The notes beneath the pieces are model-generated. The model ran no database searches, was not told the DNA's origin, and saw only the letters and a program-made list of their open reading frames with translations. A stretch of DNA of 12,800 nt from NCBI GenBank assembly GCA_038254195.1, contig JBBSGJ010000053.1, positions 1 through 12,800 on the forward strand, written 5' to 3'. Position 1 is the stretch's first letter; each line of letters begins with the position of its first letter. Positions 1 to 5,837 of the stretch are shown here, in pieces. This stretch comes from JBBQAA01 sp038254195 (GTDB lineage: Bacteria; Actinomycetota; Thermoleophilia; Solirubrobacterales; Solirubrobacteraceae). The position numbers were made by a program, and so were the translations under genes.

Positions 1-1336
1 AGGGGTACGCGTGGGCTCCGCGCCCGACCACCGCGCTCGTGCCGAACACGGCGACGCCGTGGCGCCGGACCTCCAGGCCCACCCGCGAGACCTTCGAGAC
101 GGTGAAGCGCAGCAGGCCCCGGCGCCGGGCCGGGACGCGGGAGGTCACGCCGCCGAGCCGCGGCGGCTCGGCGAGGTAACGGGTGAAGCGGTCTGCCTCC
201 GCGCAGTAGCCCGCGTGCCGCGTGCGGGAGCACAGGCCGCGCAGGAAGTCGCGCAGCAGCACGTGGTAGTCCAGCGTCGACTCGGATGCCAACCCGCCCG
301 CCTCATAGAGCGACCATGCACCCGTGTCGGCACGGGGGAGGAACGCGCGCGCCTCGCGCTCGCCCGCCGTGGCGAGCGCCGCGGCCTGCTTCCCGCCGCC
401 GAGCGCCGCGAGGTCCTCCAGGCCGATCACCGCCTGGGCGAACCCGTTGAAGACCCGCACGGAGGGAGCGAAGGAGTACAGGAGATAGTGCGCACCGCGG
501 GAGGTGGGGATGCGGACGCCCTCGGGTGGGCGGGTGCGAAAGAGGGGGAGCGCGCGGCGGGCGACGGCGAGCAGCCGGGGCTCGTGCAGGCGCCGTGCGG
601 CGCGGGCGAGCCCCTGGACCGCCGTGGCCTGGGCCATCCCGCTCGCCCACGGCGGGAGACCGCCGCCGAACGGGAAGAGGTACTCCCAGGCGATCCCGCC
701 CGCCCGGGAGGCGGCGAGCGGGACGAGCTCATGCACGAGGGAGTTGAACTCCGAGCGGTAGCGGGCACCGCCCTGCCAGTACCCGTTGACCGCCCCCCAC
801 GAGCCGAGGACCTGGAGCGCCAGCCCGTGCCCGGCGTACATCTGCCAGACGATCCACGAGCCGGTGAAGCGGACCCGCTGGCCGGGGATGAGGGCAGTGC
901 CGCGCGTCCACCACTCGCGGTTGCGGCGGACCGTGAGGATCACCTCGGGCACGCGCGATGGGGTGAGCCTGCCGCGCGCGGCAAGGCCGTCGAGGTCGGC
1001 GAGAACGCTGCGCAGCTCGTAGCCCGGCGTCCCCGTGAGCCGGCGCGCCGCCGCGCGGGCGGCGTGCAGCTCTCGTGCCGCGGCGGGATAGGTCCCGACC
1101 GGCAGGCGGGGACGCAGCCGGGCCAGAGCGCGGTCGAGCGCGCCTGCCGACGTGGCGGCGCGGGCCGCGCGGGCGGCGGGCGGAGGAGAGGGATCCCGCG
1201 GCGCCGCGCGCAGGACGGGATCGGGGTCCACGCGCGCGCCGTGCGGTCCGAGCACGAGGACCGGTGGCTCGGCGGCGCCCGCCGTGGCGGGCAGCGCGAG
1301 GGCGGCGAGGATGGTCAGCAGGGCGAACCGGGGCAT
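1..1336 (-). CDS. Secreted D-glucuronyl C5-epimerase-like protein (partial, 3' end beyond window)
   Basis: This frame is open for 445 codons from an ATG at 1336 to the left edge, with no stop seen. Residues 1-21 form a signal peptide (hydrophobic LLTILAALALPATAGA core, AXA-type cleavage). Residues about 195-365 carry motifs I associate with the C-terminal domain of D-glucuronyl C5-epimerases: FNSLVHELVPLA (197-208), WEYLFPFGGGLPPWASGMAQ (217-236), RVFNGFAQAVIGLEDL (294-309) and STLDYHVLLRDFL (353-365). Epimerases of this family convert glucuronate to iduronate residues within polymers. The substrate here is unknown, and an exported enzyme acting on an extracellular polysaccharide is inference. 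Residues after about 405 look like the start of a beta-sandwich domain. The start is favoured by the signal peptide and by a TAGCAT hexamer (1349-1344, minus strand) 7 bases upstream. It is transcribed divergently from the lipoprotein gene. An alternative is a non-enzymatic (alpha/alpha)6-barrel protein of the same fold. Confidence 0.8.
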   Translation of the reverse strand, partial: MPRFALLTILAALALPATAGAAEPPVLVLGPHGARVDPDPVLRAAPRDPSPPPAARAARAATSAGALDRALARLRPRLPVGTYPAAARELHAARAAARRLTGTPGYELRSVLADLDGLAARGRLTPSRVPEVILTVRRNREWWTRGTALIPGQRVRFTGSWIVWQMYAGHGLALQVLGSWGAVNGYWQGGARYRSEFNSLVHELVPLAASRAGGIAWEYLFPFGGGLPPWASGMAQATAVQGLARAARRLHEPRLLAVARRALPLFRTRPPEGVRIPTSRGAHYLLYSFAPSVRVFNGFAQAVIGLEDLAALGGGKQAAALATAGEREARAFLPRADTGAWSLYEAGGLASESTLDYHVLLRDFLRGLCSRTRHAGYCAEADRFTRYLAEPPRLGGVTSRVPARRRGLLRFTVSKVSRVGLEVRRHGVAVFGTSAVVGRGAHAYP

Positions 1337-1363
1337 GACCCCGATGCTACGCTCGACCGTCGG
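1337..1363. promoter_or_regulatory. Compact divergent promoter region, probably leaderless in both directions
   Basis: Only 27 bases separate the start codons of two divergent genes. The plus strand has TGCTACGCT (1345-1353), an extended -10 (TGn-TAnnnT), ending 10 bases before the ATG at 1364. The minus strand has TAGCAT (1349-1344), ending 7 bases before the ATG at 1336. The two hexamers overlap on opposite strands. No Shine-Dalgarno sequence fits in front of either start. No clear -35 box was seen; any -35 element would lie inside the opposite gene. The promoter call is inferred from motif and spacing only. Confidence 0.45.
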
Positions 1364-2398
1364 ATGAAGCGTGCGGTAGGCCTCCTCCTCGCGCTCGCCG
1401 CCCTGCTTCTCGCCGCGTGCGGGGGTGGCGCCGGTGGTGGCTCGGACGATGCGCGCACCCTCATCGAGCAGACCTTCGCGAACCCGAAGGAGATCCGCTC
1501 CGGGAACGTCGGGCTCAGCGTCGGAATCCGCACGCAAGGCTCGGGGCAGCTCGACTCGAACCCGATCGACCTGCGCTTCGACGGGCCCTTCGAGCGCACG
1601 GGCAAGCGCTCCGTCCCGCGCTTCGCCTTCACGCTGACCGCGGGCGCGGGGGGTGGTTCGTTCTCCGCGGGCGCCACCTCCACGGGTACGGCCGGCTTCC
1701 TCTCGCTGCAGGGCCGCGACTACGCGCTTCCGGCCGCGCAGTACACGGCCTTCCGCCGGTCCTTCGCGCAGGTCGCCCGGGCGGCTACGTCCCCGGGCAA
1801 GGCCGCCAAGCTGCCGTGGCTATCCGACGCACGGGTGGCCGGCGAGGAGGATGTCACCGGGACTCCGTCCGAGCACGTCACGGGCAAGGTCGACCTCGGG
1901 AAGGTGGTCGACTCCATCGAGAAGAACCGCCGCGGCGGCAGCCCGGGGTTCTCTCCGACCCAGCGCAAGCAGGTCCTCGACGCCGTACGGGATCCGACCT
2001 TCGAGTTCTGGACGGGCAAGGACGACCACCTCCTGCGCCGCGTGAAGGTCTCCTTCCGCTTCGCCGTGCCTGCCGCGAAACAGGCCCAGCTCGCCGGCGT
2101 GCGGTCCGCCGACATCTCCATCGACTACCAGCTCTCGGCGCTCAACGAGGCCCAGCAGATCCCCACTCCGGCGAGCCCCCGGCCGATCTCCGAGCTCTCC
2201 GCCCAGCTCCAGTCCTACGCGCAGACCCTCCGGGGGCTGCTGGGCGGGCCCGGTCAGACGGGCAGCGGGGGCTCGTCGACGCCGCCGCCGCCCGCGAGCG
2301 GCCAGTCTCCGCAGGCGCAGAAGTACGCGCAGTGCCTCCAGGCCGCCGGGAACGACGTGGCCAAGCAGCAGCGCTGCGCCGCGCTCCTACCGCACTAG
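1364..2398 (+). CDS. Secreted lipoprotein, LppX/LprG-like fold suspected
   Basis: The 344-residue product begins MKRAVGLLLALAALLLAACG, a lipoprotein signal with lipobox LAAC and acylated Cys19, so it should sit on the outer face of the membrane. The body (about 25-275) alternates short beta-like stretches with typical landmarks: TLIEQTFANPKEIRSGNVGL near the start, DLRFDGPFE, a GRDYALP segment, DVTGTPSEHVTGKVDLGKVV, and DDHLLRRVKVSF. This resembles half-barrel lipid carriers of the LppX/LprG type and abundant lipoproteins I recall from Solirubrobacter-like genomes; the match is from memory. A Gly/Ser/Pro linker (about 290-312) leads to a small C-terminal motif with two cysteines (AQCLQAAGNDVAKQQRCAAL). 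The frame continues open upstream of 1364, but that stretch is antisense to the epimerase gene. The signal peptide fixes the start. It ends 10 bases before the exchanger start, so the two are probably cotranscribed. The ligand is unknown. Confidence 0.82.
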   Translation: MKRAVGLLLALAALLLAACGGGAGGGSDDARTLIEQTFANPKEIRSGNVGLSVGIRTQGSGQLDSNPIDLRFDGPFERTGKRSVPRFAFTLTAGAGGGSFSAGATSTGTAGFLSLQGRDYALPAAQYTAFRRSFAQVARAATSPGKAAKLPWLSDARVAGEEDVTGTPSEHVTGKVDLGKVVDSIEKNRRGGSPGFSPTQRKQVLDAVRDPTFEFWTGKDDHLLRRVKVSFRFAVPAAKQAQLAGVRSADISIDYQLSALNEAQQIPTPASPRPISELSAQLQSYAQTLRGLLGGPGQTGSGGSSTPPPPASGQSPQAQKYAQCLQAAGNDVAKQQRCAALLPH

Positions 2399-2408
2399 GC
2401 ACGCCCGT

Positions 2409-3494
2409 TTGTCCTGGCCCTACTGGCTGACGCCGTTCATCCCGGTCGCCGTGGTGCTGGAGCTGGTCCACGCCAGCCCGGCTGCCGTCTTCTTCGTCTC
2501 CGCGCTCGGGGTCATCCCCACCGCCGCGCTCATGGGCCGGGCCACCGAGGAGCTCGCCGAACGCTCGGGGCCCGGGATCGGCGGCCTGCTCAACGTGACG
2601 TTCGGCAATGCCCCCGAGCTCATCATCGCCCTCTTCGCGCTCGGCAAGGGGTTGCACGAGGTGGTCAAGGCCACGCTGATCGGGTCCATCCTCGGCAACA
2701 TCCTGCTCGTGCTGGGTGCCGCGATGCTCGTGGGGGGACTCGGCCGCGAGCGCCAGTTCTTCGGCCGCACGGCCGCGTCGTCGCAGTCGGCGCTCCTGCT
2801 GCTGGCGAGCGTCGCGTTCGCGATGCCCGCGATCTTCGAGCTCGTGGAGGGGCGGGGGCTGCCGAGCCCGGGCGCCGAGGTCGTCGACTACGGCCCGCGG
2901 GTGGAGCAGCTCTCCTTTGCGCTGGCGATCATCCTCGCCCTCGTCTACGTCGCCGCGATGGTGTTCTCGCTGCGCACGCACCGGGACCTGTTCAACCCGG
3001 TCGTCGAGGAGGAGGAGCAGGCGGAGGAGCCGTGGTCGGTCCGGAAGGCCGTCGGTGCGCTCGCGATCGCGGGGGTGGCGGTGGGGCTGATGTCCGAGAT
3101 CCTCGTGGGCTCGATCACCGAAGCGGCGAAGTCGGTCGGCCTGTCGGAGTTCTTCATCGGCGCGATCGTCGTGGCGATCGTCGGCAACGCGGCCGAGCAC
3201 TGGGTCGCGGTGCTCGTCGCGGCGAAGGACAAGATGGACCTGGCCGTGAACATCGCGATCGGATCGGCGGGCCAGATCGCGCTGTTCGTGGCCCCGGTGC
3301 TCGTCCTGCTGTCGTTCGTGCTGGGCCCGCACCCGATGGCGCTGGTGTTCAACGCCTTCGAGCTCGGGGCCGTGCTCTTCGCGGTGCTCATCGCCAACCA
3401 CGTGACGAACGAGGGCGAGTCGACGTGGTTCGAGGGGCTGCAGCTGCTGGCGGTGTACCTCGTGCTCGGGCTCACGTTCTACTTCGCGACCTGA
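2409..3494 (+). CDS. Calcium/proton exchanger (CaCA superfamily, Cax type)
   Basis: The 361-residue integral membrane protein has about 11 hydrophobic segments. It carries the two inverted-repeat signature motifs of cation/Ca2+ exchangers: TFGNAPELIIALFAL (64-78) and IVGNAAEHWVAVLVA (257-271). The acidic residues in the two GNAxE motifs (Glu70, Glu263) are the expected Ca2+/H+ site. LHEVVKATLIGSILGNILL (82-100) and MDLAVNIAIGSAGQIALF (276-293) are the matching repeat helices. A short acidic cytoplasmic loop (about 199-207, VEEEEQAEE) separates the halves, as in other Cax proteins. The family exports Ca2+ in exchange for protons across the cytoplasmic membrane. The start is a TTG ten bases after the lipoprotein stop; no better ATG or GTG precedes the first helix. 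Length and architecture look complete. Whether the lipoprotein upstream assists it is unknown. Confidence 0.93.
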   Translation: MSWPYWLTPFIPVAVVLELVHASPAAVFFVSALGVIPTAALMGRATEELAERSGPGIGGLLNVTFGNAPELIIALFALGKGLHEVVKATLIGSILGNILLVLGAAMLVGGLGRERQFFGRTAASSQSALLLLASVAFAMPAIFELVEGRGLPSPGAEVVDYGPRVEQLSFALAIILALVYVAAMVFSLRTHRDLFNPVVEEEEQAEEPWSVRKAVGALAIAGVAVGLMSEILVGSITEAAKSVGLSEFFIGAIVVAIVGNAAEHWVAVLVAAKDKMDLAVNIAIGSAGQIALFVAPVLVLLSFVLGPHPMALVFNAFELGAVLFAVLIANHVTNEGESTWFEGLQLLAVYLVLGLTFYFAT

Positions 3495-3550
3495 GGGTTG
3501 ACGCGAAGTCGTCACACATCCCGCAACTGCCGCTCCACCTCCTCCTGCAC

Positions 3551-3568
3551 CGGGCAACAGTGTGCCCG
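3551..3568. repeat. Perfect short inverted repeat just upstream of a small gene
   Basis: CGGGCA, six bases (ACAGTG), then TGCCCG form a perfect 6-bp inverted repeat ending two bases before the ATG at 3571. It could be an operator or an RNA hairpin masking the start. A TTGACG box, resembling a -35 element, lies at 3498-3503, but no good -10 was found at standard spacing after it. The function is inferred from position only; in such GC-rich DNA a 6-bp stem can arise by chance. Confidence 0.3.
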
Positions 3569-3570
3569 TG

Positions 3571-3714
3571 ATGTGGTCTCGCTTCCGCTTCCGCCGCCGG
3601 ACCTTCGCGCCGAACCGCCCCGCGATCTGGCCCGACCAGTATCCGCTCGTGATTCTCAGCGTGGTCGCGATCCTCGGGGGGATGGCCTCCGTTATCTGGG
3701 TCTTGTCCTCCTAG
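3571..3714 (+). CDS. Small single-pass membrane protein (47 aa), function unknown
   Basis: A short frame encodes 47 residues. A strongly basic N-terminus (MWSRFRFRRR) is followed by FAPNRPAIWPDQYPL and one hydrophobic helix (about 25-45, LVILSVVAILGGMASVIWVL), ending Ser-Ser. The charge pattern predicts the N-terminus inside and the helix in the cytoplasmic membrane. A GTG immediately before the ATG (3568) is an equally possible start. It lies 76 bases after the exchanger gene on the same strand and converges on the membrane protein gene at 3767. A chance frame is less likely because the codons are G/C-rich at third positions and the product has a sensible membrane topology. No family is recognised. 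Confidence 0.5.
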   Translation: MWSRFRFRRRTFAPNRPAIWPDQYPLVILSVVAILGGMASVIWVLSS

Positions 3715-3766
3715 GTGGGCGACTGATCCGGTGGCCCTGCGCGTCGCCGCTCGCCGGCCGACCGTT

Positions 3767-4225
3767 TCAGCCGCGGGCCCCGAGCCGGTCGAAGGCGACG
3801 CCGGTCGCTGCGGCCTGGACGAGCTTGTCGACCACGTCGATCGCCACGTCCTGGCGCGACCACGTCTTCGGCTTATAGACCCCGAGAAGGGTCGCGGTGG
3901 CCAGGTCGGCGGGGTACATCGCGCCGAACGTGGCGGCCGCCGCGGTCTGGCCGCGGAGCCCCGTGCGGGCGATCGCCGCGCGGGTTAGGCCCCACCCGGC
4001 GCCGAGCGCGAAGTGCGTCGCATAGTTGAGCTGTCGGCGGCCCTTCCGGCTCCGGGGCTTCACGCGCAGCAGCGTCATGGCGAGCTCCGCCGGGGCGAAG
4101 CTCTCCTCGCGTCGGGTCAGCGGCATCTCCACGAGGAGCTGGAAGGCGGTCATGACAGCGGTCCCGGCAAGCCCGGCCGCGACACCGCGGCCGAGGGTGG
4201 TGGGCAGGCTCTCCTGGTCGTCCAT
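3767..4225 (-). CDS. Conserved-looking four-helix membrane protein, function unknown
   Basis: The 152-residue product has hydrophobic segments near residues 13-33 (GVAAGLAGTAVMTAFQLLVE), 66-85 (LNYATHFALGAGWGLTRAAI), 92-114 (GQTAAAATFGAMYPADLATA onward) and 126-146 (amphipathic, VAIDVVDKLVQAAATGVAF). The GLAGTAVMTAFQL start is a pattern I have seen in uncharacterised actinobacterial membrane proteins; no enzyme motif is visible. Upstream on the minus strand is TAGGAC six bases before the ATG, followed by a run of G. This could be a -10-like element for a leaderless message or a crude ribosome site. Its stop lies 52 bases from the end of the convergent small gene. The ABC remnant 95 bases upstream is on the same strand. 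Confidence 0.68.
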   Translation of the reverse strand: MDDQESLPTTLGRGVAAGLAGTAVMTAFQLLVEMPLTRREESFAPAELAMTLLRVKPRSRKGRRQLNYATHFALGAGWGLTRAAIARTGLRGQTAAAATFGAMYPADLATATLLGVYKPKTWSRQDVAIDVVDKLVQAAATGVAFDRLGARG

Positions 4226-4320
4226 CCCCCTGTCCTACCCCCAGCGCACTTCAGACCGACCATCCGAGCTGGGGTGGGGCCGGGCTTCATCGCCTACACG
4301 CCCCGTCCCCGGGCGGTGGG

Positions 4321-4806
4321 CTACAGCTCCTCGCGGTCGAACCGCCGCACGGCAATCCACGTGCCCGCCGCGCCCCAGGCGGCGAGGACGGCGAGATCGA
4401 CCGGCCGCCACCCGCCGCCGGTGGTCTGGGCCTGGAAGCACGCCCCGAACGCGCGCACGAGGTGGGCGAGCGGGAACACGTCGGCCACGTGGGTGAGCCA
4501 GGACGGCGCACCGGACAGGGGCAGCTCGCCGGCGCTCACCCCGGGCGGCAGGCCGAAGGCGCCCCGGGCGTCGCTAGCCCCGGTGATGTCGCCGGGCGCC
4601 CCCTCGGCGATGACCCGGCCGCCCACGAGCACGACGACGCGGTCGGCGAGGGCCTCGGCTTCGTCGAGGTAGTGCATGGTGAGCAGGATCGTGGTGCCGT
4701 CCGCGCGCAGGCGCCCGATGAGCCCCCAGGAACGGCGGCGCGCCGCGGGGTCGAAGCCGGTCGTGGGCTCGTCGAGGAACAGCACGTCGGGGCGGCTCAC
4801 GATCCC
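4321..4806 (-). pseudogene. Remnant of an ABC exporter: C-terminal half of ATPase joined to tail of ABC-2 permease
   Basis: Reading leftwards, the fragment opens with VSRPDVLFLDEPTTGFDP (Walker B and the following D-loop region) and ILLTMHYLDEAEALADRV with the H-loop histidine, then GRVIAEGAPGDI and the DrrA-like C-terminal part FGLPPGVSAGELPL. Walker A and the LSGG signature, which must precede Walker B, are absent. At about 4504-4515 the protein changes, in frame, into the end of an ABC-2 permease (APSWLTHVADVFPLAHLVRA, a last hydrophobic helix, and RRFDREEL). The rest of the ATPase tail and most of the permease are therefore missing too. Two deletions explain the structure. The frame can be traced further right to an ATG at 5025, but that part has no ABC similarity and is antisense to other genes. 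The ancestor was probably a drug- or lipid-exporting ATPase-permease pair. The fragment cannot bind ATP as it stands. Confidence 0.82.
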
Positions 4807-4953
4807 CTCTCGGACGCGGAGATCGCCGGCCGGCTCGTGGTCTCCGAGGCGACCGTGAAGAGCCACGTGAACCACCTGTTCGCGAAGGCGGGCGTGCGCG
4901 ACCGCGCGCAGCCCGTCACCTACGCGTTCCGCCACGGCCTGGGCGATGCCTAG
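4807..4953 (+). pseudogene. 5'-truncated LuxR-type regulator (HTH end only)
   Basis: The last 48 codons of a LuxR/NarL-type DNA-binding domain are intact: LSDAEIAGRLVVSEATVKSH, then VNHLFAKAGVRDRAQ and a short tail ending DA and TAG at 4951-4953. The scaffold, recognition and dimerisation helices are all recognisable. Everything before helix 2 is missing (receiver domain and linker); the similarity begins exactly where the ABC remnant on the other strand begins. The intact ancestor was probably a response regulator divergently oriented from the ABC genes, a common arrangement. The open frame extends left to 4462, but only as antisense of the ABC remnant. Its stop codon overlaps the putative -10 of the next gene. 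Confidence 0.78.
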
Positions 4954-4956
4954 CGT
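4951..4956 (+). promoter_or_regulatory. Putative -10 element (TAGCGT) of a leaderless operon
   Basis: TAGCGT ends six bases before the GTG at 4963, the spacing expected if transcription starts at or next to the start codon. GGAGGG lies between, directly touching the GTG, which is too close for a normal ribosome site. The TAG of the LuxR remnant stop forms the first half of the hexamer. No -35 is evident. Confidence 0.4.
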
Positions 4957-4962
4957 GGAGGG

Positions 4963-5259
4963 GTGCGCATTCCCGCCGTCCCCGTCGAGCACCCGGAGGT
5001 GGAGGCGATCCAGCCGAGCTGGCACTGCGTGCTGCGCTTCCGGCAGCGGCGCAAGGCACCGGCGGGCACCGAGGCGGCGCTCGCCGCGCTGGGTGAGGCG
5101 CTCGCCGACGCTGACATCGCGCGGGTGCCACCCGGTTGGGCAGCGGGGCAGGAGGCCGCGCGGTGGGCGGTCTCCGGGGAGCTCGCCTTCCCCCTGATGC
5201 GAGGCGACCGACGCGGGAGGGGCACGTGGATCGCGCTGACCTGCCTGACACGCTCGTAG
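4963..5259 (+). CDS. Small cytosolic protein of unknown function (98 aa)
   Basis: A GTG-initiated frame encodes MRIPAVPVEHPEVEAI..., a soluble alpha/beta-looking protein with WHCVLRFRQRRKAP (20-33), an alanine-rich helix EAALAALGEALADADIA (36-53) and two further tryptophans (59, 68). It ends in a beta-like segment, TWIALTCLTRS. There is no signal peptide, membrane segment or recognised motif. The start is chosen because TAGCGT lies six bases upstream and the sequence before it belongs to the LuxR remnant. Its last 34 bases overlap the methyltransferase gene in another frame, so the two are probably translationally coupled. The overlap and operon position argue that it is a real gene. Confidence 0.62.
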   Translation: MRIPAVPVEHPEVEAIQPSWHCVLRFRQRRKAPAGTEAALAALGEALADADIARVPPGWAAGQEAARWAVSGELAFPLMRGDRRGRGTWIALTCLTRS

Positions 5260-5837
5260 AGGAGGTCGTGCCGCTCGGGCACGGGCCCGAGCTCGTCATC
5301 GCCCGGTTGCGCGACCCCGACGCGCTGCTCGTCGAGGACTCCTTCGACCATCCCCATCTGCTGCCCTACTGGGGCGAGCTGTGGCCGAGCGGGATCGAGC
5401 TGGCCAAGCGCCTGGCGGGACGATCACTGCGCGGCGCGCGCGTGGTCGAGCTGGGCTGCGGGCTGGGGGTGGCGAGCATCGCCGCCGCCCGGGCCGGCGG
5501 CCGGGTACTCGCCACGGACTGGTCGTGGAGCGCGCTGCAGGCCGTCGAGCTCAACGCCCGCCGCAACGAGGTCGCGGTGGAGACGCTGCGGGTGAGCTGG
5601 GAGGAGCCCGAGGAGCTCGTCGCGCGGGGCCCGTGGGATCTCGTCCTCGTCGCGGACGTCCTCTACGAGGCCGAGAAGGTGCCGCTCCTGCTCGATGTGC
5701 TCTCCCGCCTGGACGCGGAGGTGTGGCTCGCCGACCCCGGGCGCCCGCCGCTCGCGCGGTTCCTTGCCGCGGCGCGGGAGCGCTGGCACGTCGAGGAGTC
5801 CGCGCCGGTGTACCGCCTTACCCTCCCGGGCGCATGA
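5226..5837 (+). CDS. Class I SAM-dependent methyltransferase, METTL-like (lysine methyltransferase type)
   Basis: The 203-residue product begins at a GTG preceded by GGGAGGGG. The frame is open further upstream, but that part overlaps the 98-residue gene and looks like its shadow. Motifs in order: LLPYWGELWPSGIELAKRL (45-63), typical of the seven-beta-strand lysine methyltransferases; motif I VVELGCGLGVASI (73-85) for S-adenosylmethionine binding; an acidic loop end at LATDWS (95-100); and post-motif WDLVLVADVLYE (137-148), whose D-V-L-Y-E resembles the DxxY active-site signature of METTL20/METTL21-type enzymes. These methylate lysines on proteins such as the ETF beta subunit or elongation factors; the substrate here is unknown. 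It overlaps the preceding gene by 34 bases and the following one by four (ATGA), so all three genes are probably one operon. A small-molecule methyltransferase is possible. Confidence 0.82.
   Translation: MDRADLPDTLVEEVVPLGHGPELVIARLRDPDALLVEDSFDHPHLLPYWGELWPSGIELAKRLAGRSLRGARVVELGCGLGVASIAAARAGGRVLATDWSWSALQAVELNARRNEVAVETLRVSWEEPEELVARGPWDLVLVADVLYEAEKVPLLLDVLSRLDAEVWLADPGRPPLARFLAAARERWHVEESAPVYRLTLPGA

Noticed and set aside
11..1363. Long plus-strand open frame in phase with the lipoprotein gene, giving a 795-residue product if started at 11.
   Set aside because: It is antisense to the epimerase-like gene, its translation is Arg/Gly/Glu-rich without fold features, and the lipoprotein signal peptide at 1364 fixes the true start.
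2142..3557. 471-codon minus-strand frame opposite the calcium exchanger.
   Set aside because: The product is a low-complexity His/Arg/Asp/Glu/Gln-rich chain, the usual antisense shadow in GC-rich DNA, while the plus strand encodes a clear Cax protein.
4807..5025. 5' extension of the ABC remnant on the minus strand, reaching an ATG at 5025.
   Set aside because: The extension shows no ABC similarity and is antisense to the LuxR remnant and the 98-residue gene; the open frame is by chance.
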